The notes beneath the pieces are model-generated. The model worked only from the letters and a program-made list of their open reading frames with translations. It made no database searches and had not been told where the DNA came from. From Hyphomicrobiaceae bacterium (GTDB taxonomy: Bacteria; Pseudomonadota; Alphaproteobacteria; Rhizobiales; Hyphomicrobiaceae), in NCBI GenBank assembly GCA_041397645.1, contig JAWKWE010000005.1:310001-374000 (forward strand): a DNA stretch of 64,000 nucleotides, given 5' to 3'. Every line of letters begins with the position of its first letter. Position 1 is the stretch's first letter. Shown here piece after piece: positions 53,338 through 62,415 of this stretch. Made by a program: the position numbers and the translations under genes.

Positions 53338-54597
53338 TCAGGCCACGCGGCGGAGGACGATCGACGCATTCGTTCCGCCAAAGCCAAACGAGTTGGAGAG
53401 CGCCGTGTTGATTTCGCGCGGCTTGGCTGTGTTGGGCACAAGATCGATCGCGGTGTCGACAGACGGATTATCGAGATTAAGCGTCGGCGGTGCAATGTTG
53501 TCTCGGATGGCGAGCACCGAGAAGACAGCTTCGACCGCGCCAGCCGCTCCGAGCAGATGGCCAATGGCCGATTTGGTGGACGACATAGCGAGTTTGCCCG
53601 CACTGTTGCCGAAAAGGCGCTCCACCGCGCCAAGTTCGATCTCGTCGCCCATGGGCGTCGAGGTGCCATGAGCGTTCACATAGTCGATCTCGCTCGGCGT
53701 GATGCCAGCCCGCTTCAAAGCAGAGCGCATGCAGCGGAAGGCGCCGTCGCCCGACTCCGAGGGGGCGGTGATATGATAGGCGTCGCCCGACATGCCGTAA
53801 CCGATGACCTCGGCATACATCTTTGCACCACGGGCCTTTGCGCGCTCGTAGGGCTCCAGCACGACCACGCCAGCTCCTTCGCCCATGACGAAGCCGTCGC
53901 GGTCTTTGTCGTAGGGTCGGGAGGCCTTAGTCGGGTTGTCGTTGAAGCCCGTGGACAGCGCGCGGCAAGCTGCGAAACCTGCAAGCGCGATGCGGCAGAT
54001 CGGGCTTTCGGTGCCACCCGCCACCATGACCTCCGCTTCGCCGTTTGAGATCAGGCGCGCGGCATCGCCTATGGCATGGGTGCCCGTGGAGCACGCCGTG
54101 ACCACGGCATGGTTCGGTCCCTTGAGCTGATGCTTGATGGAGACGTATCCGCTCGCGAGGTTGATCAGCCGGCCCGGAATGAAGAACGGGGAGACGCGGC
54201 GCGGTCCCTTCTCCTTCAGCAGCAGCGAGGTGTCAGCAATGCCCGAAAGTCCGCCAATGCCCGAGCCGATCAGGACGCCAGCTTCTTCCTGCGCCTCGGC
54301 AGTGTCGAACGTCAGCCCGGAATCGGCAATGGCCTGATCGGCGGCCGCGACGGCGTAGATGATGAAGTCATCGACCTTGCGCTGTTCCTTGGGCTCCATC
54401 CAATCGTCGGGATTGAACAGGCCCTCGCCCGATCCACGCGGGATGAAATTAGCGATCTGGCAGGAGATGTCGGAGACATCAAACTCTTCGACACGGCGTG
54501 CGCCGTTCTTGCCGGCCAGCAATGCCTTCCAGCCCGCCTCGACACCACTGCCGACGGGGCTAACCAATCCAAGTCCGGTAATGACGACGCGGCGCAT
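53338..54597 (-). CDS. fabF: Beta-ketoacyl-ACP synthase II
   Basis: The 419-residue condensing enzyme elongates acyl-ACP in fatty acid synthesis. The catalytic triad is visible: Cys in VTACSTGTHAIG, His in YVNAHGTSTPMGD and His in KSAIGHLLGAAG. Length is normal. It follows acpP by about 140 bases that contain strong hairpins. Confidence 0.97.
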   Translation of the reverse strand: MRRVVITGLGLVSPVGSGVEAGWKALLAGKNGARRVEEFDVSDISCQIANFIPRGSGEGLFNPDDWMEPKEQRKVDDFIIYAVAAADQAIADSGLTFDTAEAQEEAGVLIGSGIGGLSGIADTSLLLKEKGPRRVSPFFIPGRLINLASGYVSIKHQLKGPNHAVVTACSTGTHAIGDAARLISNGEAEVMVAGGTESPICRIALAGFAACRALSTGFNDNPTKASRPYDKDRDGFVMGEGAGVVVLEPYERAKARGAKMYAEVIGYGMSGDAYHITAPSESGDGAFRCMRSALKRAGITPSEIDYVNAHGTSTPMGDEIELGAVERLFGNSAGKLAMSSTKSAIGHLLGAAGAVEAVFSVLAIRDNIAPPTLNLDNPSVDTAIDLVPNTAKPREINTALSNSFGFGGTNASIVLRRVA

Positions 54598-54642
54598 TCG
54601 TGAAGTCTCTCGCCGAGGTAGATGGTTCTTGAAAAAGTATCA

Positions 54643-54681
54643 GGCTCAAGGATGAGCCGGGGGCCGGTTGTCCGGCCCCCG
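54643..54681 (-). terminator. Two tandem hairpins between acpP and fabF
   Basis: Read on the minus strand, a ten-pair GC hairpin (CGGGGGCCGG with CCGGCCCCCG, loop of four) is followed by a six-pair hairpin (GGCTCA/TGAGCC) and then TGATACTTTTT. This can act as a partial terminator or stability element that raises acpP over fabF. Confidence 0.5.
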
Positions 54682-54739
54682 AAGTTATTTCGGCTTGCCC
54701 TGCCCCACACGGAGCACGACTTGCAAATTGCGGATCGAT

Positions 54740-54982
54740 TTAGGCGGCCGAGGCGTTCTTTTCGAGGAACTTGACCGCATCGCCGACCGTAAGAATGTGC
54801 TCGGCGGCATCGTCGGGAATTTCGCAGCCAAACTCTTCCTCGAAGGCCATCACGAGCTCAACGGTATCCAAGCTATCCGCGCCCAGATCGTCGATAAAGC
54901 TGGCGTTCTCCGTGACCTTCTCGGCCTCGACGCCCAGATGCTCAACGACAATCTTTTTCACGCGCTCTGCGACATCGCTCAT
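54740..54982 (-). CDS. acpP: Acyl carrier protein
   Basis: The 80-residue acidic protein carries the growing acyl chain on phosphopantetheine attached to S37 in GADSLDTVE. The start at 54982 (MSDVAERVKK) is the family-like one; the frame open to 55027 adds 15 residues without support. It lies between fabG and fabF in the fatty acid block. Confidence 0.97.
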   Translation of the reverse strand: MSDVAERVKKIVVEHLGVEAEKVTENASFIDDLGADSLDTVELVMAFEEEFGCEIPDDAAEHILTVGDAVKFLEKNASAA

Positions 54983-55363
54983 CTTCTTTTCTCTCGTATC
55001 CCTGTTGAAGTGAGAATTCGAACGCACAACCCGGATTTAGTGGACCGGGTAACCTCGTCCGTACGGCCTTTTCAGCGTCCGCTGCTGTTCACTTGAGCCA
55101 CCAGTTCCAGTCCGAAGCTGGATGTGACGGCACCATGTAGACAATCGGCAGCGCAAATCAAGCCTCTAACCCAAGTTGCCCACGGAAGCCCCCATGTTTG
55201 AAAAAATGGCCATCGCTGGACCTGGGGCGCGCTAAATCCTTGTTTCCTGTGGATTGTCGGCACCCCACAGGCGCAAGTGGGCCATTTACCATGTTTTTCC
55301 CAGGGCATCTTTTTGGTGCGACATAGAGATCCCTCTGGATTTCGGGCGGCTTCAGGCAGGGAA
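54983..55363. other. Intergenic region between acpP and fabG
   Basis: About 380 bases without a convincing gene; the short open frames across it lie in shadow of neighbours and look random. It probably carries a separate strong promoter for acpP. I could not fix -35 and -10 boxes. Confidence 0.4.
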
Positions 55364-56110
55364 TCACACCATCGCCATGCCGCCGTTGATGTGGAGCGTC
55401 TGGCCGGTGACATAGCCGCCTTCATTGGAGGCGAGATACAGGCAACCGGCTGCGATATCCATCGGCGCGCCAAAGCGTTGAGTTGGAATCATCGCAGCAA
55501 TGTCACTCTTCTGCTTGTCGTTGAGGACGTCGGTCATCGCAGTCGTGATGAAACCAGGAGCAACGCAATTGGCGGTGATTCCACGCGACGCGACCTCTCG
55601 CGCGAGTGATTTCGTCATGCCGATCATACCGGCTTTCGAAGCTGCGTAGTTTCCTTGGCCAGGATTGCCGAACACGCCGGAAACTGAAGCGATATTGATG
55701 ATACGACCATAGCCCGACTTTGAACGCATCATATGGCGCGAGGCTGCGCGGCACAGCATGAATGTCGATGTCAAGTTGACCGCGATCACGTCATCCCACT
55801 GATCGTCTTTCATGACCATGAAGAGGTTGTCTTTGGTGAGACCAGCGTTGTTGACCAGGATATCGAGGCGTCCACCCAGCGCCTTCACGGCTTCGTCGAT
55901 CAGTTTGCCAACGGCGGCCCGATCAGCCAAATCGCACGGCACGATCTGGACGCGATCTCCCAGCTCCTTTGCCAGCGCCTCAAGTGCCTCGACCTTGCGG
56001 CCCGAGATGGCGACGGTTGCCCCTGCCTTGTGGAATACGCGCGCGATCTCAGCGCCAATGCCACCCGTCGCGCCCGTTACGAGAGCCGTTTTGCCAGTCA
56101 GATCGAACAT
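55364..56110 (-). CDS. fabG: 3-oxoacyl-ACP reductase
   Basis: The 248-residue SDR reduces beta-ketoacyl-ACP with NADPH. Motifs: TGATGGIGAEIA (residues 12-23), NNAG, IINIASVSG, YAASKAG with the YxxxK pair, and the C-terminal GGMAMV. Position between fabD and acpP makes FabG the right SDR subfamily. Confidence 0.96.
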   Translation of the reverse strand: MFDLTGKTALVTGATGGIGAEIARVFHKAGATVAISGRKVEALEALAKELGDRVQIVPCDLADRAAVGKLIDEAVKALGGRLDILVNNAGLTKDNLFMVMKDDQWDDVIAVNLTSTFMLCRAASRHMMRSKSGYGRIINIASVSGVFGNPGQGNYAASKAGMIGMTKSLAREVASRGITANCVAPGFITTAMTDVLNDKQKSDIAAMIPTQRFGAPMDIAAGCLYLASNEGGYVTGQTLHINGGMAMV

Positions 56111-56361
56111 ATCGGAAGGTTCCTGAGAATGATGGTCCGGTTGAATTTGGCTGCTTTGTGCGCGAGCGAACCGCCAGCGTCAAGCAACGCCAAGCCAGGT
56201 TGCCAGGGCCGGTACCGACCAAGGTCCAAGCCTGGGGAGGCAACGGGGCCAGAAAAAATCAGCGTTGAAGCAATGGAAGGCCCTGCCGGCCAAGAAGAAA
56301 TTGGCGCGGCAGGGCGAAAAGTCTCGCCGGACCCCTACGGTCGCTCCGGGGAGGGATTGCC

Positions 56362-57309
56362 TCAGGAAACAATCGCGCCGTAGGCCGCATCGATATCGGC
56401 AGGCTGCCCGATACTCATGGAATTGGCGCTGGGTGAGGTGCGCTTGACGAGGCCAGCGAGCACTTTGCCAGTGCCGATCTCAAAGAAATCCGTGACACCA
56501 TTTGCCGTCATGTAGGCCACGCATTCACGCCAACGCACCGTGCCGGTCACCTGTTCGACAAGGCGCTTGCGGATTTCGTCGGGATCGGAAATCGGGCTTG
56601 CCAGAACATTCGCGACAACGGGGACGACGGGCGCGTCGATCGTCACATTGCTCAGGGCCTCGGCCATGGCGTCGGCGGCGGGCTGCATCAGCGCGCAATG
56701 AAAGGGTGCGGACACAGGCAAAGGTACAGCGCGCCGCACACCTAGGCCCTTGCCCACTTCTCCAACGCGATCGATGGCGCTCTTGTGCCCCGACAGTACG
56801 ACCTGTGTTGGCTCGTTGTCGTTCGCAACTTGGCAGACGTCGCCCTGAGCAGCTGCTTCAGCCACTTTGATTGCAACATCCATCCCAACGCCCAGCAGAG
56901 CCGCCATAGCACCCTGCCCCACCGGCACCGCTCTCTGCATGGCCTGCCCACGGAGCTTCAATAAGCGTGCAGTGTCCGCCAACGAGAATGCACCGGCAGC
57001 AGCAAGCGCGGAATACTCTCCCAGCGAGTGACCGGCGACAAACTTCACGTGGTCCTTGAGCGAAAAGCCCTTCTCGCTTTCCAACACGCGCATGACGGCC
57101 ATGGACACTGCCATCAATGCGGGCTGTGCATTCTCGGTCAGCGTCAGCGTATCTTTCGGGCCGTCCCACATGATGGCCGAGAGCTTCTGGCCCAACGCCT
57201 CATCGACTTCATCGAAAACAGCCTGCGCGGCGGGAAATGCCTCTGCCAGGGCCTTACCCATCCCGACGTCCTGGCTACCCTGACCGGGGAAAACAAAAGC
57301 TTTTGCCAT
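56362..57309 (-). CDS. fabD: Malonyl-CoA--ACP transacylase
   Basis: The 315-residue enzyme loads malonyl groups on ACP. The nucleophile is Ser in GHSLGEYSALAAAGA, and the N-terminal FPGQGSQDVGMGK and the PFHCALM His are seen. The start MAKAFVFPGQ at 57309 is clear; the frame open to 57474 adds a non-family extension. In many relatives rpsF lies divergently next to fabD. Here DUF808 follows, and rpsF is 36 kb away. Confidence 0.96.
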   Translation of the reverse strand: MAKAFVFPGQGSQDVGMGKALAEAFPAAQAVFDEVDEALGQKLSAIMWDGPKDTLTLTENAQPALMAVSMAVMRVLESEKGFSLKDHVKFVAGHSLGEYSALAAAGAFSLADTARLLKLRGQAMQRAVPVGQGAMAALLGVGMDVAIKVAEAAAQGDVCQVANDNEPTQVVLSGHKSAIDRVGEVGKGLGVRRAVPLPVSAPFHCALMQPAADAMAEALSNVTIDAPVVPVVANVLASPISDPDEIRKRLVEQVTGTVRWRECVAYMTANGVTDFFEIGTGKVLAGLVKRTSPSANSMSIGQPADIDAAYGAIVS

Positions 57310-57488
57310 ACTTAGAGCGCGCCTCCGTCTTGGCACCGGAACAAATGATGTTGGTGCGGTGTATTTTGGCGCTTTAGGCACGCATCGGACGGCCGCTGTC
57401 AAGCTGGTGCGATGTCGGTGGAGAAGCCCGCGAGGCAATGCGCGCAGATCTTCGCACGGGTTCTCGATGCGCAACGATTGCGCCGACT

Positions 57489-58457
57489 TCAGGCTTCACC
57501 ACGAATAGCGCGCCAAACCGGCAGTGCAATCAAAGTGATGATCGCCGCAGCAATACCCCCAGCAATCAATCCTACCACCGCCGATACGAAGGCGCCTCCG
57601 AGCCAACCCAGCGCTTCGCCTAATATGCCGGGCACCGAGCCGCCCAACGTTTCGGAAATCGCGTGCAACAGATGCTCGCCGGCGCTGAACCCAAAGGTAT
57701 TGAAACCGTGGATTAGGATGCCTCCACCGACCCACAGCATTGCAATAGTGCCGACGAACGACAGACCTTTCAGAAATGGCGGCATCGCCCGCACGAGCCA
57801 CCGACCGAAGCGGCTTGTAATGGGGCCGCCGTTGAGGGCCAGCCATACGCCCAGGTCATCGGCCTTTACGATAAGTGCGACGGCGCCATAGACGCCCACC
57901 GTTACAAGAATGCCGACGAACGCCAGCACAAGCGCTTGAATGATGAGGCTCGGCGCTGTGATGTTGGCGAGAGAAATGGCCATGATCTCGGCGGAAAGCA
58001 CGAGATCGGTGCGAATGGCGCCAGCTACCTTTCGGTCTTCCAGAGCTTTCGCATTCGCAGCCGGGATCTCCACTACCCCGTGCGCCGCCACCGAGGCATG
58101 TGGGGCGAGCATCGAGTGGATTTTCTCGTAGCCTTCAAAGCACAGATAGAGGCCGCCTGCCATCAGGATCGGCGTCAGAGCCCAAGGTGCTACGACGCTG
58201 AGCAGAAGCGCGACCGGCATCAAGTAGATGAGCTTGTTCTTGAGCGATCCAAGGGCAATGCGGCCAACGATTGGGAGTTCGCGCTCGGCGGCTAATCCGG
58301 TCACATACCTTGGTGTCACGGCGGCGTCGTCGACTAAGACACCAGCAGTTTTGGCGCCAACCCGCGCGGCCTGGCCCGAAGCATCGTCAAGCGTCGCCGC
58401 TGCGAGTTTCGCCAGTGCCACAACGTCGTCGAGAAGGGCCAGAAGGCCAGTGCTCAT
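57489..58457 (-). CDS. DUF808 (YedI-like) membrane protein
   Basis: The 322-residue inner-membrane protein starts STGLLALLDDVVALAKLAAATLDD and has about eight hydrophobic segments, with LPIVGRIALGSLKNKLIYL typical of DUF808. Function in bacteria is unknown. GGAG precedes the ATG. Confidence 0.9.
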   Translation of the reverse strand: MSTGLLALLDDVVALAKLAAATLDDASGQAARVGAKTAGVLVDDAAVTPRYVTGLAAERELPIVGRIALGSLKNKLIYLMPVALLLSVVAPWALTPILMAGGLYLCFEGYEKIHSMLAPHASVAAHGVVEIPAANAKALEDRKVAGAIRTDLVLSAEIMAISLANITAPSLIIQALVLAFVGILVTVGVYGAVALIVKADDLGVWLALNGGPITSRFGRWLVRAMPPFLKGLSFVGTIAMLWVGGGILIHGFNTFGFSAGEHLLHAISETLGGSVPGILGEALGWLGGAFVSAVVGLIAGGIAAAIITLIALPVWRAIRGEA

Positions 58458-58604
58458 GGTGGGCTCCAGACAAGCATTTTTGTAGTGCCGCGAATAGGAC
58501 GGGGCGGCCTTACCTGAGGCATAAAGCTGTTTGCCGGCTCAGAGAAGTGGAAGTGTGCGCATCGCCGCCGTCCGAAAGTGACGCGACTTGCACGAATAAC
58601 GCAA

Positions 58605-58638
58605 GAAAAAGGCCCGCCACGGAGCGCGGGCGGGCCTT
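58605..58638 (-). terminator. Rho-independent terminator after the acidic protein gene
   Basis: On the minus strand AAGGCCCGCC pairs with GGCGGGCCTT over a ten-base loop, continuing into TTTTTCTT. It lies just after the stop of the acidic protein gene and before DUF808. Confidence 0.8.
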
Positions 58639-58664
58639 CGGGGATCCATATTTGAAGCCGAGAT

Positions 58665-58991
58665 TTATGCGGCTTCTTCTTCTTCTTCCGTTTCCTCGCC
58701 CTCTTCTTCGGCTTCCTCGTACTCGCCGTCGTCCTCTTCGCCGTCTTCGTCGACTTCCTCGACCATTTCCAAGACGCCATCGATCAGCTCGAAGAGAACT
58801 TCCTCGTCAGTATCCTGCACTTCGGTCAGGGCCTGGACCAGGGCATCCGCAATCGGAGCTACCTTCAGCAGAGCACGTTCGTCATCGCCAACTTCCATAT
58901 CTTCCATAAGGGCGAGCCCTTCGGTGCGCGCGGCTTCTTCGCTATCCTCGACGCTCCAGATAGTCTCTTCCGTGTATGACGCAAATTTCAT
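58665..58991 (-). CDS. Small highly acidic protein
   Basis: The 108-residue product is extremely acidic: the last 40 residues are mainly Glu and Asp (EEDDGEYEEAEEEGEETEEEEE). The N-terminal 60 residues look folded (MKFASYTEETIWSVEDSEEAARTEG). AGGAGG lies eight bases before the ATG and a clear terminator follows, so it is a real single-gene unit. No family is recognised. Confidence 0.7.
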   Translation of the reverse strand: MKFASYTEETIWSVEDSEEAARTEGLALMEDMEVGDDERALLKVAPIADALVQALTEVQDTDEEVLFELIDGVLEMVEEVDEDGEEDDGEYEEAEEEGEETEEEEEAA

Positions 58992-59216
58992 GAGCGCGGC
59001 CTCCTATGCCATGCGGTCAGCATCAACATTTCGCTGCGTGGCTTAGGCGAGAGCCATTACCACGCATTGGTTGGGGGGAATTCTGAAACACGCAGGTACA
59101 TTGAAAGAGGTAGTAGGCGCTGATTCCCTGGGCGGTACCATGACAGTAATGTGCATACCCCCAGGTTGCCGCAGCATCTGTCTAGTGCAAGTCACGCAAA
59201 ACCAGCGAGTCGCGCA

Positions 59217-59735
59217 TCATTGAGGATTGCCGTACTCGTCGATAATGACCGAGAAAGTGCGGGTCGCCGGCTCTCCGTTCCCCAGCCGGCCCGAGATTGT
59301 AAAGGTGTCCTCGCCGGTTTGTCCCGGGGTCGGCTTGTATATGATCTCCGTGCCCTTGATGGGTGTACCGACACAATTGCCTGACAAGGAATACTGGATG
59401 ACGGTATCGGCGCCCTCAACAGTCTCGACACTGCCCTTGGCTGGTGGGGCGATCACGTCGATGCGTGGATAGCCTTTGAAGACGCAGTCCGGCGTGAATC
59501 CCGCCATCACGAACACCCGCTTGGCTTCACCGGGCTTCACGCGAGTTCCGCGTCCGTCACCCGCCCGGCTTGGATCGCTCCACAGCGCTAGCAGCGCAAT
59601 CGTTGCCGCAATCAGCGCAGCAACGAGCTGAACATCGCATATTCGCCAGCGCAACCGGGAAGATGCAGCCATCCAGGGCACGGAATTTGTCTGGGGAACA
59701 ACGGGCTCGGGTTGCCGAGCGGGCTGGCGGATCAT
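59217..59735 (-). CDS. Exported hypothetical protein with one membrane anchor
   Basis: The 172-residue product has a Pro/Arg-rich cytoplasmic N-terminus, one hydrophobic segment (VQLVAALIAATIALLALW) and an extracytoplasmic domain of about 115 residues with two cysteines (TPDCVF and GNCVG) and a beta-rich pattern (TIQY-like VIQYSLSG, DTFTISGRLG). It may be an Ig-like or cadherin-like fold; no clear family. AAAGG precedes the ATG at 59735. Confidence 0.6.
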   Translation of the reverse strand: MIRQPARQPEPVVPQTNSVPWMAASSRLRWRICDVQLVAALIAATIALLALWSDPSRAGDGRGTRVKPGEAKRVFVMAGFTPDCVFKGYPRIDVIAPPAKGSVETVEGADTVIQYSLSGNCVGTPIKGTEIIYKPTPGQTGEDTFTISGRLGNGEPATRTFSVIIDEYGNPQ

Positions 59736-59883
59736 TGGCGGCGCCTTTCCCTTGCAGCCCGCGCACCTGAGGCGCCAGCTTTCAGACCAAGGCTACGGTT
59801 TGATTCGCGTGTCTGGATAGGTCTCAGCCATGCGCTGCACCATCCACCCCTAACCTAAGGGGCTTCGGCTTTGGCTATAGGGC

Positions 59884-60294
59884 TTAAGCCTTTGGACCGG
59901 GCCCGACTTCGCCGCCTTCCTTGCGCCAAGCCGAGAAGCCACCCGTGATGTGCCCAACCTTTGGCAGGCCCATATCTTGCACCGTTTTGGTCGACAGGGC
60001 CGAGCGCCAGCCACTCATGCAATAGAAGACGAAACGCTTTCCCGAGGCGAACACCGGCTTGTGGTAAGGGCTTTCAGGATCGACCCAAAACTCCAGCATT
60101 CCGCGTGGGCAATGAAACGCACCGGGGATCATCCCTTCACGTTCCAACTCACGAGGATCGCGCAGATCGACGAACACGACGTCGTCGCGCCCTAGCAGTG
60201 CCTTCGCCTCATCGACGCTCAGATTTTCGATTTGCGTGTTAGCATCGGCCACCATCTGCTTGATGCCGTGCTTCAACTTGAGCCCTTCAGACAT
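59884..60294 (-). CDS. Rhodanese-domain protein
   Basis: The 136-residue single-domain protein has the rhodanese fold with VVFVDLRDPRELEREGMIPGA and the active-site Cys in FYCMSGWRS. It may carry sulfane sulfur or act as a sulfurtransferase. Start 60294 follows GGAG and overlaps the upstream gene's end by eight bases, so both are co-translated. Confidence 0.9.
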   Translation of the reverse strand: MSEGLKLKHGIKQMVADANTQIENLSVDEAKALLGRDDVVFVDLRDPRELEREGMIPGAFHCPRGMLEFWVDPESPYHKPVFASGKRFVFYCMSGWRSALSTKTVQDMGLPKVGHITGGFSAWRKEGGEVGPGPKA

Positions 60295-61015
60295 TACTCT
60301 GCTCCATGCGGCGAATTCCTTCCGCAATCAATACAGCATAGATCGACAAAACAAACCCCGACAACATGTTGACGCTGACGAGCGACGCCGCGATCTGCGC
60401 GACAGCCGGATCGAAGACCCATGTCAGCATCCGCTCCACGATGTCGTCGAACGTCTGTTTGAGCAGGAACAGAAATTCGCTGGCCTGCTCCATAGTTGGG
60501 TGGGCGGGCATTTCGAAGGTCGCCTGCCGCGCCAATTCACTGAAGCCTGGGGCAGCAAGGAAGGATTGGCCCACCGAAAAAACGATGCCCAGCGGCGCAG
60601 CAAGGCGAAAGTAGCCCCAGCGCAGCGGACGGGCCTTAAGCGTGGACGTCAGCCAGCGCACGATTTGTACGCCCAGGAACAATGTGAAAGCGAAGATCCC
60701 GGCGACCTGCATCAAACGCTCGGGATCAGTTCCGAGAAATGTCAGCAATCCCACGACACCTGCAAGCAGCGCTTTGGCGAAGGCCTCACCGCTCGCGACG
60801 ATCCAGGCCAGCACTGCGGCGCGTCTTGGTGCGCGGTCGAAATAGAATGGGATCTCATTTTGCAGGCGTGCGTACTCTAACCTCATTCCGAGAATGAACG
60901 CGATGGCCGCCGTTCCAGCTGCAAAGCCCAGCGGATAGGTAAACCCCGCCCACGCAATGGCGACGATGGCCGCCAGCTCCAGCACCATCATGAGGGCGTT
61001 AAAGAGAATGTACAT
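60287..61015 (-). CDS. Hypothetical polytopic membrane protein
   Basis: The 242-residue product has about five hydrophobic segments (LMMVLELAAIVAIAWAG, LGFAAGTAAIAFIL, LLAGVVGLLTFLG, IFAFTLFLGVQIV, MLSGFVLSIYAVLIAEG). It has no recognised family. It is translationally coupled to the rhodanese gene, which suggests a shared process. Confidence 0.7.
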   Translation of the reverse strand: MYILFNALMMVLELAAIVAIAWAGFTYPLGFAAGTAAIAFILGMRLEYARLQNEIPFYFDRAPRRAAVLAWIVASGEAFAKALLAGVVGLLTFLGTDPERLMQVAGIFAFTLFLGVQIVRWLTSTLKARPLRWGYFRLAAPLGIVFSVGQSFLAAPGFSELARQATFEMPAHPTMEQASEFLFLLKQTFDDIVERMLTWVFDPAVAQIAASLVSVNMLSGFVLSIYAVLIAEGIRRMEQSNV

Positions 61016-61171
61016 CGGCCCCCGGCCCGCCTTTCCACTTCATGTCGTCGAGACATGAACATGCTAGCAGATGTGGCTTACACGCGAAATGCTCGGGCGA
61101 GCGCTCGGTTGAGTTGAGGGGGATGCCCGCAAGCTAAATCAAAACCGGGAGTTCGATTGCCGGCAACTGCT

Positions 61172-61774
61172 TCAGCTTGTGGCCTTTTCGCTTGTGCAAA
61201 CGGCGTCGCCATCGCGCAAAAGTTCAGCTTGGAACGGAAACGAGCGACGCATGAACATCATCTCCTTTCCAGTGTCGCCGATGATCCCCAGATGCGGCTT
61301 CTTGCTTTCCTTCTCGGTCCAAACTGTCGCTTGGACGACATAGCTGGCCGCCTTCGGATCGAGCGTGAGATGGCCCTCGAACTGGCGGTAGGTTGCGTCG
61401 CCCTTTCCAGCCTGAACCGTCATGGCCATGCCGCCGCAGCCGCCGTCGTCCTTTACCAGAACACCGCACCACCCTGAGGCGCACGGGCTGAGGTCGATCG
61501 TCATCGTGCAGGGCTTGCCGCCGCATTTCTCGCGCACCGCGGCATATCCGAAATAGCGCCCGGTCCACCGTCCGGCGATCTGAGTGGGTTTGACGTCGTC
61601 GTCGGATGAAATTTGCGCCGCGTGTTCCGCATCGTTTGCCGCGAAGGCGCCATAGGCCAGTGGCAGGCTCAGCCCCATGAATAGAACCAATATCGCAAAT
61701 CTCGATCTCCAGACGCCGCCTCGTTTAAGGAACTGGGCTGCGGCTTCGGTCGTACGCAGTGCAATCGGTTGCAT
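61172..61774 (-). CDS. Exported hypothetical protein, Cys-rich
   Basis: The 200-residue product has a long n-region followed by a hydrophobic core (FAILVLFMGLSLPLAYG) and a likely cleavage site near AFA. The mature domain has two Cys pairs (EKCGGKPC and PCASGWC), then GGCGG, and looks like a beta-barrel of the DUF2147 sort (IAGRWTG, HLTLDPKA), although this is only suggestive. GAGGAG seven bases before 61774 fixes the start. The 5' end faces the next gene head to head. Confidence 0.65.
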   Translation of the reverse strand: MQPIALRTTEAAAQFLKRGGVWRSRFAILVLFMGLSLPLAYGAFAANDAEHAAQISSDDDVKPTQIAGRWTGRYFGYAAVREKCGGKPCTMTIDLSPCASGWCGVLVKDDGGCGGMAMTVQAGKGDATYRQFEGHLTLDPKAASYVVQATVWTEKESKKPHLGIIGDTGKEMMFMRRSFPFQAELLRDGDAVCTSEKATS

Positions 61775-61790
61775 ACTGTGGCTCCTCATT

Positions 61791-62372
61791 ATGCCTGTCT
61801 CGGTCGTTGCCCTTCTGTCGGGCTTGGGTGTCGTCAATCTGCCGTATGAAATGCTTCTGCTGGCGGAACGTGTGCCGGTTCTCTTCCCACTGCATATGGT
61901 GGCCTCTGCCTGTGCTCTTGCCCTGCTCGGCCCCACCATTCTGTTTCGCAATAGGCCGCATCTTCATCGCGTGCTGGGGCGGACTGTTGGCGTCTTTGTG
62001 GTCGTTGGAGGGCTGACGGCCATTCCTGTGGCCATTGTCAGTTCTTCGGGCTTGATGGCGCGGGCTGGGTTCTTCGTACAAGGACTGGTTTGGTTAACTC
62101 TGCTCATCGGCGGTTGGATGGCGATCCGCAATAAGCGCCGCGCTGAGCATGCACGGCTGATGCTCGCGATGACGGCTGTGACGACGGGCGCGGTCTGGTT
62201 CCGCCTTATCATCGGCACGGCGCTTTATCTCAAACTGCCTTTCGAGCCGACCTACGCGCTCGCGGCGTGGGTGGGCTGGATCGTGCCACTTTGTCTGGTG
62301 CTTTATGTACCGCGGCACACTGCACAATCCCTGTTTTCGGGGCGTCCCCGGCCGGTCTCGCCTGTCGCGTGA
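61791..62372 (+). CDS. DUF2306-family membrane protein
   Basis: The roughly 193-residue product (231 if started at 61677) has four to five membrane segments, with FPLHMVASACALALLGP and RVLGRTVGVFVVVGGL typical of DUF2306. Its role is unknown. The start at 61677 would overlap the exported protein gene on the other strand by about 98 bases; starting at 61791 leaves 16 bases between the divergent genes but trims the first membrane segment. I prefer the shorter form with low certainty. Confidence 0.65.
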   Translation: MPVSVVALLSGLGVVNLPYEMLLLAERVPVLFPLHMVASACALALLGPTILFRNRPHLHRVLGRTVGVFVVVGGLTAIPVAIVSSSGLMARAGFFVQGLVWLTLLIGGWMAIRNKRRAEHARLMLAMTAVTTGAVWFRLIIGTALYLKLPFEPTYALAAWVGWIVPLCLVLYVPRHTAQSLFSGRPRPVSPVA

Positions 62373-62415
62373 TGATGGTCTAGGGTGCGTCCGATCAAAC
62401 GGGAACCCAATTCTT

